The notes under the pieces: generated by a model
The model's input: the letters and a program-made list of their open reading frames with translations, nothing else
What the model was told of the DNA's origin: nothing
Databases searched by the model: none
From: Novosphingobium sp. Fuku2-ISO-50
GTDB taxonomy: Bacteria > Pseudomonadota > Alphaproteobacteria > Sphingomonadales > Sphingomonadaceae
Direction: 5' to 3'
NCBI RefSeq assembly: GCF_001519055.1
Contig: NZ_KQ954298.1
Location: forward strand, 43,880-107,879
DNA length: 64,000 bases
In this document: piece after piece, positions 43,289-52,520 of the stretch
Position numbering within the stretch: the first letter of the stretch is position 1
Layout of the letters: each line of letters starts with the position of its first letter
Translations under genes and position numbers: made by a program

Positions 43289-45790
43289 GTGAGCGAACAC
43301 AACCGACCGCACATCGATATCACCCCGCTTGCCCAGCGACGTGCCTTCAAGTCGCCGGGCAGCAACGCACGGCAGCGCGCGCTGAACAGGGTTCGCGGGG
43401 ATCATGGCCTCCGCCTCATCGCGGAAATTGGCAATGCCTTTGCGGAGGCTGAGGCCCGACAGCGCGGCCTGCCCGAAGAGCCAGCGGACCTTGAGCCTGC
43501 TGGCGGCGTTTTCATTGAGGTCGAACTCAATCGGAGCGCAGGTGCCACCAACCTTGAACGGCAGAGGGAAGGCACACGGCAAGCGGCCGAAATCGTCGAT
43601 GAGAACGGTGTGCGCCGCATTGCCCTGTTTGTCCCGGATGACATGCGCGACGCTTTTTCTCAGGTCTTTGAGGACTACACAAATGGCGAACTGAGCGAAA
43701 AGGGATCGCCGCCCAAGAAGACCCGGGTCGAACCGATCGAGCACATCCGCGCGGCACGTCTGCAAAGTTTCTGGCGCGATGCTCCCGAAGCATTGCCGGA
43801 AGACCCCCAGGCGCAGATGTGGTGGGCGCTCTGGTGCTTCAACGACCGCACCGACAGAGTTCTGGCCAGCGTTCCGGTGCTGGGGCTGCATGTTGGTAAC
43901 CCCGACACCTTTCTGCGTTTTCCGGAGGCGACGGTGATCCCGGCATACGGGCGGCGCGCATCAATCGAGATGTTGCTGTTCGCAACCGCAGGAATTTCGG
44001 AGCTGCGCCGCGCGAGCGACAGTCCTTTGGTGTTTACCCGGGACCTGAAGGACGACGTTCCGGCATTTATCGATGATCTCGCAGAGCGTGTAATCTGGCC
44101 CGGCAATGACGTGCCTGCGGTCTGCCTGCTCGACACAGGGGTAAATCGGGCCCATCCCCTGCTCGAACCAGCGCTATCGCCAGAAGATCTGATGGCGATC
44201 GATACTGCTTGGGGTGGAGACGATCACGGGCACGGCGCTGGTCATGGGACCGGCATGGCCGGTCTTGCCTTGCATGGGGATCTCGTCGGTCCGCTCGCGA
44301 GCGGTCAGCCAATCCAGCTCAACCACCGTCTGGAATCAGTCAAAATTCTGCCTCCGCCCGGAATCCCGGACAATGATCCCCATTCCTATGGACCGATCAC
44401 GCAGAGCGCTATTCTGCTCGCCGAAATCAACAACCCGGATCGTGACCGTGTTTTCTGCATGGCAGTCACCAACGAGGGGCGTAGCGGATCAGACGCAACG
44501 GCGTGGAGTGCGGCCATCGACCAGGCGGCGGCTGGAGCGGAATCGGACGATGTTGAAAATCCGTCGCCCCGGCGACTGATACTGCTCTCCGCTGGCAATA
44601 TTCCCGACAATTCCGTCGCCGCTGAAATCGCGGATGCTGATGCCTTCCCGGCTGAAGACCCGTCGCAGGCGTGGAACGCCCTCACGATCGGCGGATATAC
44701 GGACAAGACCGGGATAGGCGAGGCAGGCTACGACGGTTGGACCACGATGGCACCGGTTGGCGCCTCCAGCCCTTACAGCCGGACATCCTTCCTTTGGGAC
44801 ACCAGTCAATCTCCGTTCAAACCCGAACTCGTCTTTGAGGCCGGGAACAGGGCGCTCAGCCCGTGTGGTGCTGAAGCGGTGGCCGGGCTCGATTCACTTT
44901 CCCTCCTTACGGCCTCCCGCCTTGTCGCCCAGAAGCCGTTGGACGCATTCTGGGCGACAAGTGCCGCAACCGCTCAGGCGGCCCGGATGGCAGCACACCT
45001 GACTGCCGCTTACCCGCAGTATTGGCCGGAAACGATCCGCGCGCTGATGGTGCATAGCGCTCGTTGGACCCGTCACATGGATCAGCTTGTCGCGCAGTGC
45101 GCGACAAAGCGAGAAAAGGCCGATTGCCTGAGGCGGTTTGGCTACGGCATCCCCGATCTTGGGCGAGCGATGGCGTCCGCCATCGATGATCTCGCTCTGG
45201 TCGCACAAAACACGATACGTCCGTTCCGCATGGAAGGCGGCAGCGTGCGATTCAACGAATCACATATTTATCAGCTTCCCTGGCCCCAAGACGTGCTCGA
45301 GCAGCTCGATAACACTCGGGTGAGATTGAAAGTCACGCTGTCCTATTTCGTGGAACCCAACCCCAGCTTTGCTACCAACCTGGACCCGGCACGTTACCAG
45401 TCCTTCGGCCTGCGTTTCGATCTCAAGCGCTCGCGTGAGACCATTGGGAACTTCAACCGCCGTAACAATGCCGAAGGATATGACAAAGACGCCCCGCGTG
45501 CTGTAAATGAAACGAACGATGGCTGGCTGTTTGGCGAAAAGCAGATTTCGTCGGGTTCGTTGCATGTCGATATCTGGGAGGGGCCTGCAGTCGAACTTGC
45601 AGCCCGCAATGCGCTTTATGTCCATCCAATTTCTGGATGGTGGCGCGAGCGCAAATCGCTCGGAAAATATGAGCAGGAAGCGCGCTACTCGCTGGTGATC
45701 AGCCTTGAGACACCGGGCGTTGAAGTCGATCTTCACACGCCCATTTCCGCATTGGTCCCCGTGATGGTCGAGGTCCCCATCGAAATTTGA
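43289..45790 (+). CDS. S8 subtilisin-like serine protease, AAA-associated
   Basis: 833 residues, GTG start, no signal peptide, so it is intracellular. The catalytic triad is visible: Asp282 in CLLDTGVN, His319 in GHGTGMAG and Ser558 in FWATSAATAQAA. The Ser motif is TSAATA instead of the usual GTSMA. A 270-residue N-terminal extension and a 220-residue C-terminal beta-rich domain surround the protease. A cytosolic subtilase tied to a AAA+ ATPase suggests a regulated, self- or target-cleaving effector rather than a nutritional enzyme. Confidence 0.9.
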   Translation: MSEHNRPHIDITPLAQRRAFKSPGSNARQRALNRVRGDHGLRLIAEIGNAFAEAEARQRGLPEEPADLEPAGGVFIEVELNRSAGATNLERQREGTRQAAEIVDENGVRRIALFVPDDMRDAFSQVFEDYTNGELSEKGSPPKKTRVEPIEHIRAARLQSFWRDAPEALPEDPQAQMWWALWCFNDRTDRVLASVPVLGLHVGNPDTFLRFPEATVIPAYGRRASIEMLLFATAGISELRRASDSPLVFTRDLKDDVPAFIDDLAERVIWPGNDVPAVCLLDTGVNRAHPLLEPALSPEDLMAIDTAWGGDDHGHGAGHGTGMAGLALHGDLVGPLASGQPIQLNHRLESVKILPPPGIPDNDPHSYGPITQSAILLAEINNPDRDRVFCMAVTNEGRSGSDATAWSAAIDQAAAGAESDDVENPSPRRLILLSAGNIPDNSVAAEIADADAFPAEDPSQAWNALTIGGYTDKTGIGEAGYDGWTTMAPVGASSPYSRTSFLWDTSQSPFKPELVFEAGNRALSPCGAEAVAGLDSLSLLTASRLVAQKPLDAFWATSAATAQAARMAAHLTAAYPQYWPETIRALMVHSARWTRHMDQLVAQCATKREKADCLRRFGYGIPDLGRAMASAIDDLALVAQNTIRPFRMEGGSVRFNESHIYQLPWPQDVLEQLDNTRVRLKVTLSYFVEPNPSFATNLDPARYQSFGLRFDLKRSRETIGNFNRRNNAEGYDKDAPRAVNETNDGWLFGEKQISSGSLHVDIWEGPAVELAARNALYVHPISGWWRERKSLGKYEQEARYSLVISLETPGVEVDLHTPISALVPVMVEVPIEI

Positions 45791-45811
45791 ATTGAACAGC
45801 GAGCAAGGCCA

Positions 45812-46600
45812 ATGCCGAAGCCTTCGATCCGGGCCATTCAACGCCTCTACGCCATGTCGGGCAATCGTTGTGCCTTTTCCGGCTGTACTGCGCCGATCAT
45901 CGAAAACAGCCCGGGGAAGGCAGGCATTAACATGGGCGAAATCTGCCATATTCGCGCCAGCAAGCCAGGCGGTGAACGCTATGATCCCGGCCAAACCGAA
46001 GCGGAGCGGCACGGCTACGATAACCTCATCCTGCTATGCCGTCGGCATCACAAGCTGATCGACACCGACGCAATTGAATTTTCCGTGGCCAGGCTCTTGG
46101 CGATGAAGCAGGAGCACGAGCAGTTGGCTGGACGCGCAGAGAGTACAGCGGATGCGTTTGTAGCAAAGCGCCTTCTCGATGCGATGGACCGCATCACAAT
46201 TCCCGACAATAAGGGCACCGTCGTCATTGCCGGCGCCGGCTCAAATGTCAGCATCCGTCAGCCGCGAACCCGCGTCACGATGGCACCTCTTGCCGGGACC
46301 ATTGGTGCCGATCGCGATATGGTGCGGTACACAAAGTACCTTGCGAAGCAGTATAATGAATTCGCCTCGTGGGCTCCGCATCGCACCGATAAATTCAAGC
46401 CTGCCGTGATCTATGCCAACATCGCGAAAGAGTTTGGCTCGAAACTTGAACTCATCCCGGATGACCGTTTCGACAGCGTCTGCGCTTACCTTCAGCAAAG
46501 AATCACGCGCACCCGCCTGGGCCGGATGCGAAATGCAGAGGGAAATCGCTGCTACGCATCATTCGTCGAGTTCTTGGATAAAGGGAAAAAGCCTCGCTGA
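45812..46600 (+). CDS. HNH endonuclease with ORF6C-like C-terminal domain
   Basis: 262 residues. HNH-like zinc and nuclease residues: RCAFSGC (two Cys), GEICHIRASKPGG (His), YDNLILLCRRHHKLID (Asn, Cys and His pair). The C-terminal part (about residues 170-260), KPAVIYANIAKEFGSKLELIPDDRFDSVCAYLQQRI, resembles the ORF6C module of phage antirepressors. It starts 21 bp after the subtilase on the same strand and is probably in its operon. It could be the nucleic-acid-cutting effector. Confidence 0.8.
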   Translation: MPKPSIRAIQRLYAMSGNRCAFSGCTAPIIENSPGKAGINMGEICHIRASKPGGERYDPGQTEAERHGYDNLILLCRRHHKLIDTDAIEFSVARLLAMKQEHEQLAGRAESTADAFVAKRLLDAMDRITIPDNKGTVVIAGAGSNVSIRQPRTRVTMAPLAGTIGADRDMVRYTKYLAKQYNEFASWAPHRTDKFKPAVIYANIAKEFGSKLELIPDDRFDSVCAYLQQRITRTRLGRMRNAEGNRCYASFVEFLDKGKKPR

Positions 46601-46603
46601 ATT

Positions 46604-47065
46604 TCAGGTGAGCATGATGACTTGCCCACTGCCACTGCCACGGCGACTAGAGGTCCATGTCAACGCCGGTGTGCTGCTCGTCTTTTTCTTGATCAGCCCT
46701 TTGGCGAGGGCCTTCAAGAGGTCGAGGCTGAAGCCGCCTGCCTGTTTGACCCCGACCTTTGTTTCTCGCCAGATGGCGGGGTCACGGATTGTGTCGAGGA
46801 AGTTGTGGCCGGCCCAGGTAATCTGACCGATCTGCCAGACCGCGCCGGACAGCTTCGCCTGGATCGTGATTAGACCGGCGTTATCGAGCAGGGTCAGGTG
46901 ATACTCCAGCAGTTCCGCCTGCTCACGCGGCAGTCTGCCTTCGCTACTCACGCCCAGTATTTCGGCGATCTCGGGGGGCAACAGATCAAACGAGCGTTGC
47001 CTTCCCCCAATCTTCAGGAGCAAATCCCGGATCAGGTCCATGTCACGTTTCATCGTGCTGGCCAT
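46604..47065 (-). CDS. DUF2513-family protein
   Basis: 153 residues. The opening MKRDMDLIRDLLLKI, then YHLTLLDNAGLI and ITWAGHNFLDTIRDPAIWRETK are characteristic of DUF2513 proteins, small soluble helical proteins common in prophages and mobile elements with no assigned function. Met at 47053 may be the true start. It converges with the HNH gene, 3 bp apart. Confidence 0.85.
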   Translation of the reverse strand: MASTMKRDMDLIRDLLLKIGGRQRSFDLLPPEIAEILGVSSEGRLPREQAELLEYHLTLLDNAGLITIQAKLSGAVWQIGQITWAGHNFLDTIRDPAIWRETKVGVKQAGGFSLDLLKALAKGLIKKKTSSTPALTWTSSRRGSGSGQVIMLT

Positions 47066-47629
47066 ACTACAGGCCCGATGGAAAGGCAGCGATCTATTTG
47101 AGCCTGCCGCGCGCTATAGCTTTGCTTTATTGCACAGTGCAAGGTTTAACATCGGCTCCTGACAATGGCTACGGTTCGACGTGTCGCATGAGAACGTCGG
47201 GAATGTTCCAGGCCCCGTCTTTCGGCAGTAATGCGGCCAACGTGAATGTACGGCTGGTTTCAATGCCCCAGCTTGGGCCCCTGATCATCGGCTTTGGGGG
47301 CGGCTATGCCCCTACGTATTACCGGCAGCAGTCGACCAATATACGTCGTTCCGATGCTCTATTGGGAATGCCTTCTCACGCCGACACCTGCCGTTCTCCT
47401 CCCTTCGACCTTTGGTTCGAGGCCGCTGACATAGCTGGCATTCAAGCTGCTAGGCCTCCTAATGCCTAGCAACTCTTCATTCATGCACTTCCCAGAAAAT
47501 TGTCCCTCTGCCAAATTCGGTGCGGTTCATATTCCCCTCCACTGGGGTGACAAAGCGGGAATCGATCACCATAAGAAAGTCTGATCTGATATTTACTAAG
47601 CGCCCTCGGGTAGAAGGAAGTCAATCCCG
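47066..47629. other. Intergenic region without recognised gene
   Basis: 564 bp. A plus-strand ORF of 123 codons (47098-47469) lacks a ribosome-binding site and looks random in composition. Codon use and GC are lower than the tra region. Nothing else recognised. Confidence 0.5.
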
Positions 47630-48130
47630 ATGAAGGATGAAGTCAAGGGGCAGCTTGAAAGCCTCTTCGCTCAGGATAAGCAAAAGACCAATATGGCCGA
47701 CCAAGAGAAGGTTGAGCAAGTCGCGCAAGCAGAAAAGAACGATGCAGAGTTTTTGCGCATTCGCGACGTTGTGATTGTGCCTGCCATGCGCGAAATGGCC
47801 GATTTTATCGCCGCACAGGGGTGGGGCAGCGACATTTCAATCGAAGAAGGGCAAACGGACAGCCGGGGGCATAAATCCCCCGCGAAGATCGCATTGACTT
47901 TTTTTCGAGGCAGCATACCTGCGTACTATAGCGGGCATGAGTATCCGTATGTCTGGGCAGTCCATTCTCGAGGCTCGGCAGGCGTTTGGTTCCCCACGAG
48001 TACAATTTCGCCTGGTCGTGGCGGAAGTTCCAGTTCTGGGACCGGAGCGCATCTGGCCGACGTCACGGTGGAAATGGTCCAGAGGCATATCGTTGCTGTG
48101 CTATCGCGCGTGCTTAAGGGCCTGCCCTAA
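47630..48130 (+). CDS. Small soluble protein of unknown function
   Basis: 166 residues. The N-terminal 45 residues are a charged helix (QLESLFAQDKQKTNMADQEKVEQVAQAEKN), and the rest looks like a mixed alpha/beta domain (RDVVIVPAMREMADFI..., KIALTFFRG). No family recognised. AGAAGGAAG lies 9-17 bases before the ATG and supports the start. It could be linked to the next gene on the same strand. Confidence 0.6.
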   Translation: MKDEVKGQLESLFAQDKQKTNMADQEKVEQVAQAEKNDAEFLRIRDVVIVPAMREMADFIAAQGWGSDISIEEGQTDSRGHKSPAKIALTFFRGSIPAYYSGHEYPYVWAVHSRGSAGVWFPTSTISPGRGGSSSSGTGAHLADVTVEMVQRHIVAVLSRVLKGLP

Positions 48131-48288
48131 GCCTGCAGACCGTAAACTGAACTGGGCCGGTCTTCCAGACACTAAGATTAGCTACAACCTGCATTTCGAA
48201 TGACTTCGGATAGGAAGAATTGGCTGCGAGTGATGTTTGAGAAAATCTGTCGTAACTTCTGCGCGCGCTAGCTTCGGGAATAGGCTAA

Positions 48289-49206
48289 ATGAGCAGTCTC
48301 TACCTTTCTCAACACGAGATGACAGTTATTAAGGCAATTGATATTCGCGAGGTCGAGCGTCGCGTGGATCAAGCTTTGGACGAAGGCCGTCCTACCGCAT
48401 TGGCTGGTCTAAATCTATCGAGTTCCGCCTCGCACATCGCCACCCATCTGCATCGGTATGAGCGAGATCTGGCCAATTACGCCAAAGCGAAAGCAGCGAC
48501 CAAGCGATCCGAGACGAGAAGCCAAGCGTGGAGTTCCGGCCACGATTTAGTGTACGCTGTTCGTGACATGAAGCGGCAGGTCGAGGAGCAGGAAAATGAG
48601 GTTCAATTGCTCCAAATCAACGATCACGTTTCTCCCCCTTATACCTTCCAGAACCGCGTCGAGGTCCGTGTGGGTTATCAATGGCGGACCACAATTGACG
48701 CCGCGTGGATGTTCGGAGCAATCACGTTCTTCCACGATGTTGACGATTACACGCAGCCGCTATCAACTCGGAAACCCAGTGCGGCAAAGCTAGAAAAGCA
48801 ACGGCAGGCAACCCTGTTTAGGCATTGGGATCACCTTCGAATGCTGGCGCTGCAATCTGTTCGTGAGTTCCTCAAGTCGGGTGGGGATGGCTCGACCATA
48901 CCCGCCGTATATGAAGCTAAGTCTGATCGAACAGATCGCTATCTCAACAATTTCAGCTGTAATTTCTGGGGGAAATCCGACGCAATCGGAACATTCCAGC
49001 AGGCGGGGCTGGCCGCGATGCCAGCGGACGGTCTTTCCGATGAGTGTTCTGCCGACGGCCGGCTAAAACTCCAGGGGCGCGTGAAGCATGAAAAATTTGG
49101 CGATGGGATAGTCATCCATATCAAGGCTAACAAAGTGACAGCTGATTTTGGCGAAAGAGGCGCCAAGAGGGTGTTGGCCAGTTTCCTGGTTCCCGTGACG
49201 GAATAG
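48289..49206 (+). CDS. Unknown protein with UvrD/PcrA-type C-terminal domain
   Basis: 305 residues. The last 45 residues, LQGRVKHEKFGDGIVIHIKANKVTADFGERGAKRVLASFL, match the Tudor-like C-terminal domain of UvrD/PcrA helicases (pattern VxHxxFGxGxV...FxxxGxKxLxxxF), which binds RNA polymerase in PcrA. There is no helicase motor here. The N-terminal two-thirds are helical with no recognised motif. It may dock on RNA polymerase or DNA-repair partners; this is inference. Confidence 0.6.
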   Translation: MSSLYLSQHEMTVIKAIDIREVERRVDQALDEGRPTALAGLNLSSSASHIATHLHRYERDLANYAKAKAATKRSETRSQAWSSGHDLVYAVRDMKRQVEEQENEVQLLQINDHVSPPYTFQNRVEVRVGYQWRTTIDAAWMFGAITFFHDVDDYTQPLSTRKPSAAKLEKQRQATLFRHWDHLRMLALQSVREFLKSGGDGSTIPAVYEAKSDRTDRYLNNFSCNFWGKSDAIGTFQQAGLAAMPADGLSDECSADGRLKLQGRVKHEKFGDGIVIHIKANKVTADFGERGAKRVLASFLVPVTE

Positions 49207-49626
49207 AGCGCTTTTAGCCGTAATGGCAGTTATCGTGATCTAAGGATCAGAAACCGGCCGTTCCGGTTTCCACAACAAGTTCCCCGTAGGCTGCGTGTCT
49301 TGGTTTGAGGGCGGGGTGTCGGCTTCCGAACGTAAGTCGCCATTCCCCGGACGGAGGGCGATTGGCGGCAAAGTCCCAAGCCCCGGCATTCCAGCCGGCC
49401 GAGACTGAGATGAATGATACGCAGCTTTCGGCGGGTCCGTTTGGGGCCGGGGACGGGGCTTTGTGAAGGTCGGTGCGCGTAAGTAGCTGAGGGCAGAATG
49501 GTTTGTGGCTTGGCTTGCTGGCTAGGCGGCATCGCAATGCGGCGTTATGGTCACTAAGTGCGTTGGCTTGTGAACGATGCCCGGTAGACTGGTGCACAAG
49601 GACAAAAATGTTGCTAAGGCGTTCTT
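49207..49626. other. Intergenic region without supported gene
   Basis: 420 bp. Minus-strand ORFs of 100-116 codons exist but have no convincing start or family. The DNA looks like a dispersed non-coding element seen in alphaproteobacterial genomes, which I cannot check. Confidence 0.45.
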
Positions 49627-50559
49627 ATGCGTCGTGAATTGGAGCATTTGCCTGCGCACAAGCGGCGTGAGCTGGATCGGGTTATCGCGATCATCTTCGA
49701 GGAGTTCGAGGATGCGCTGGCGTTGGCCAAGCATGCCTGGAAGAAGCGGGGGCGGATCGAGAAGGTCGTTCTCTATGGCAGTTATGCGCGGGGCGGCTGG
49801 GTGGATGAGCCGCATACCGCGAAAGGCTATCAGTCGGATTTCGACCTGCTGATTATCGTCAACGACAAGCGGCTGACCGATCGGGTCGACTATTGGCTGA
49901 AGCTTGAGGATCGGCTCAATCGCGAGTTGGCGATTACCAAGACCTTGAAGACGCCGGTCAAATTCATCGTTCACACGCTGCAGGAAGTGAACGACGGGCT
50001 GGCGCACGGGCGGTATTTCTTCATGGACGTGCGGCGCGACGGGATTGCGCTGTACGAGGCCGTCGATGACGAGTTGCACGAGCCCAAGCCCAAAACGCCG
50101 AAACAGGCGTTGGTCATGGCGCAGGAATATTTTGATGAGTGGTATCCTGCGGCCATGCGGCGCTACGATTTCGTTCGCTTTGGCATTGAGAAGGGGCACT
50201 TGAAGGAAACGGCCTTCGAACTGCACCAAACTGCTGAGGCTCTCTACCATTGCGTCTTGCTGGTCGTGACCTTCTACACCCCCCATGTGCATAACATTGG
50301 CTTCCTGCGCACCCAGGCTGAGCGTCTGGATCGGCGGCTTGTCGATGTCTGGCCCCGGGAGAAGCGGGTCGAGCAGGCGCGCTTCGAAAAGCTCAAGGAA
50401 GCCTATGTGAAAGCCCGGTATTCGAAGCATTACCGGATCAGCGCCGAGGAACTCGCATGGCTGAGCGGGTGCATCGAAGAACTGGGACGGACTGTGCATG
50501 TGATCTGTGCCGAGCGGATCGCACGGCTTCAGGCGGAAGCCGACGGGGAAGCCGCCTAA
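49627..50559 (+). CDS. Nucleotidyltransferase-HEPN fusion protein (MNT-HEPN)
   Basis: 310 residues. The N-terminal half is a minimal nucleotidyltransferase: LYGSYARGGW with the GS motif and SDFDLLIIV with two Asp. The C-terminal half is a HEPN domain (about residues 170-290) with a candidate RxxxxH in ARYSKHYRI. Usually the HEPN RNase toxin and the MNT antitoxin are separate genes, with MNT adding AMP to HEPN. Here they are fused, so control would be in cis. It is probably a toxin-antitoxin-like element. Confidence 0.88.
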   Translation: MRRELEHLPAHKRRELDRVIAIIFEEFEDALALAKHAWKKRGRIEKVVLYGSYARGGWVDEPHTAKGYQSDFDLLIIVNDKRLTDRVDYWLKLEDRLNRELAITKTLKTPVKFIVHTLQEVNDGLAHGRYFFMDVRRDGIALYEAVDDELHEPKPKTPKQALVMAQEYFDEWYPAAMRRYDFVRFGIEKGHLKETAFELHQTAEALYHCVLLVVTFYTPHVHNIGFLRTQAERLDRRLVDVWPREKRVEQARFEKLKEAYVKARYSKHYRISAEELAWLSGCIEELGRTVHVICAERIARLQAEADGEAA

Positions 50560-50796
50560 TTTTCGGGCCGCACTTGTCATGACGATCTCATGACGGCATG
50601 CTGCTGATGCGGCGCGTTATTTCTGGCCATCGCGACGTGGATTTTTCCGCCAGGCATCATGAACGCCGGTCCATCAAGCGGACGGGCGGCCGGATCGGGT
50701 GAGGCCGCTCTCGCAGGCGGCTGAACGACGGCAGAGCACTGGAGCCGACGCAGCCGGATATTCCGGCTTGTTCGGTGCTGCCTGCTTGATCGGTTC

Positions 50797-51414
50797 GTGT
50801 CTTCCAGACCTTTCGGCCCATTTGCAATTGGCAAAGCCTCGCGACGTCTCGTTGCGGGGCCGGATGGCTGTGCGGATGCTTCGGCAGACTCCCGCGAAAC
50901 CGGTCCTTCCGCTGCGGCAACCACTGCGGTCCTCGATCACGCCTTTCGGAACGAAGGGCCGTCTTTGCTGCGCTACCTTGGCAGACGCGCCGGATATGAT
51001 GCTGCACCGGACATGCTGCAGGAGGTGTTCGTGCGCGCAGCCGGGAGTGCGCAAGTCGGCAGGCTCAACAATCCGGCTGCTTTCCTGCGGCGGGTGGCGC
51101 GCAACCTGCTGATCGATCGGTCGCGGCGACGCGGCGCCGATGATGTTATCGTCTTTCCGCTCGATGAAGAACAGCACGCCGCCAGCTTGCCCGAGCAGGA
51201 ACATCACCTTGAGGCGCGCGACTTGATGCGTCTTTATGAAGGCGCGGTCGATGCTCTGCCGGAGAAGACCCGCCGTGTTTTCCTGATGCATCGCGTTGAT
51301 GAGCTGAGCTATCGCGAGATTCATGAACGGCTCGGAATCAGCATCGCCACGGTGGAATACCATATGATGAAGGCCTTGGCACAGATCGCCCGGGCTGTGG
51401 ACGCGGGCCGATGA
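50797..51414 (+). CDS. ECF sigma factor, FecI-like
   Basis: 205 residues. Region 2 (LLRYLGRRAGYDAAPDMLQEVFVRAA...FLRRVARNLLIDRSRR) and region 4 (VDALPEKTRRVFLMHRVDELSYREIHERLGISIATVEYHMMKALAQI) are clear. It should direct transcription of the adjacent receptor and isopeptidase genes when released by FecR. The start is uncertain: GTG 50797 is the only usual start codon in frame before region 2 and has no good ribosome-binding site. It overlaps fecR by 4 bp. Confidence 0.9.
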   Translation: MSSRPFGPFAIGKASRRLVAGPDGCADASADSRETGPSAAATTAVLDHAFRNEGPSLLRYLGRRAGYDAAPDMLQEVFVRAAGSAQVGRLNNPAAFLRRVARNLLIDRSRRRGADDVIVFPLDEEQHAASLPEQEHHLEARDLMRLYEGAVDALPEKTRRVFLMHRVDELSYREIHERLGISIATVEYHMMKALAQIARAVDAGR

Positions 51415-52421
51415 CCGACGCAGTTGGCGATGTGCAGGACGAAACCTCGGGCGTTGAGGACGAGGCCATCGCGTGGCTGGTCCGGATGCGGGGGCCTGAT
51501 GCCGCCGTGCTCAAAGGCCGTTTCGAGGCGTGGCTGTCGCAGTCGCCAGAGCACCGGCGGGCGCATGAATGGGCTGTCCGGCATTTCGACGATGCCGGGA
51601 TACTCAAGCAATCAGCGCGTCATGGCGCAGGATCAGGCCGCATCAGGCCCGTTGCGCGGTGGCTTGTCGGCAGCGCTCTTGTTGCGGCGGCCGCATCGAT
51701 TGCGTTGGTTCTGTTTGGCAATCCATTCGGGCGTGGCGGTGCCGATGCTCCGAAGTCCACACCGGCGTTGGCGTCGTCGCTTGCGACCAGGCATGGCGAA
51801 ATTCGCACGTTCCGCCTGGCAGACGGTTCCCTGGCGACGCTCGATACCGACAGCAAACTGTCCGTTGCCATGGATGGTTCGACCCGGCATCTCGAACTTG
51901 AACAAGGTAAAGCCCGCTTCATCATCAGCCGGGATTCGAGGCCATTCCTTGTCACCGCGGGCGCGGGAACCGTCTCTGCTACGGCCGCGACGTTCGATGT
52001 CGGTTACGACAACCGGCAGATCATGGTGCGGCTGATCAGCGGAAGCGCAGAGGTTCAACCCGTCGTGCGCCCGGCTGTCTATACGGCGCCAGCGCGGCAT
52101 GTCCTTGCCGGCCATAACCTCTGCTACCGCGCGTCGGATTTCCAGGCGATGCCCCCACCATCTCGACTAAGCGAGGTGAATGACGCAGGCTGGCCTTCGG
52201 GCTGGGTCGAATATCGTGCGGTTCCGCTTGCTGTGCTGATCGAGCAGGCCAATCGTTATGCCGAAATACCCGTCGTCCTGGATGGAGCGACGAGCGGCTC
52301 GCTGGAGGCGTCCGGCCGTTTTCGACTGACCGATACCGACGCCTTCGTCGGCCGAATTGCCGAGGTTTTCGGTCTCGATGTGTCCCGCCGCGCCGACGGC
52401 ATTCATCTCACGCCAAAATAA
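51411..52421 (+). CDS. FecR-like anti-sigma factor
   Basis: 336 residues. An N-terminal sigma-binding domain (EAIAWLVRMRGPDAAVLKGRFEAWLSQSPEHRRAHEWA), one membrane helix (about residues 84-107), a periplasmic FecR domain (GEIRTFRLADGSLATLDTDSKLSV) and a C-terminal STN-like end. It relays a signal from the TonB-dependent receptor encoded downstream to the ECF sigma factor. Its GTG/ATG coupling with the sigma gene is standard. Confidence 0.92.
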   Translation: MTDAVGDVQDETSGVEDEAIAWLVRMRGPDAAVLKGRFEAWLSQSPEHRRAHEWAVRHFDDAGILKQSARHGAGSGRIRPVARWLVGSALVAAAASIALVLFGNPFGRGGADAPKSTPALASSLATRHGEIRTFRLADGSLATLDTDSKLSVAMDGSTRHLELEQGKARFIISRDSRPFLVTAGAGTVSATAATFDVGYDNRQIMVRLISGSAEVQPVVRPAVYTAPARHVLAGHNLCYRASDFQAMPPPSRLSEVNDAGWPSGWVEYRAVPLAVLIEQANRYAEIPVVLDGATSGSLEASGRFRLTDTDAFVGRIAEVFGLDVSRRADGIHLTPK

Positions 52422-52520
52422 TTTTTCGGGCGCCGCTAAGGTCCGGGCAAATCCTGCGTCGATGTTCCCCATCAGCCGATCTCCGTTTCGTGGAGCCGGC
52501 AAGCAACAGGGGGGAACGAA

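Noticed and set aside
47098..47469. 123-codon plus-strand ORF
   Set aside because: Composition looks random, no ribosome-binding site and no motif.
49230..49597. Overlapping minus-strand ORFs of 100 and 116 codons
   Set aside because: Two frames of the same low-information stretch; the sequence looks like a dispersed non-coding element, not a protein gene.
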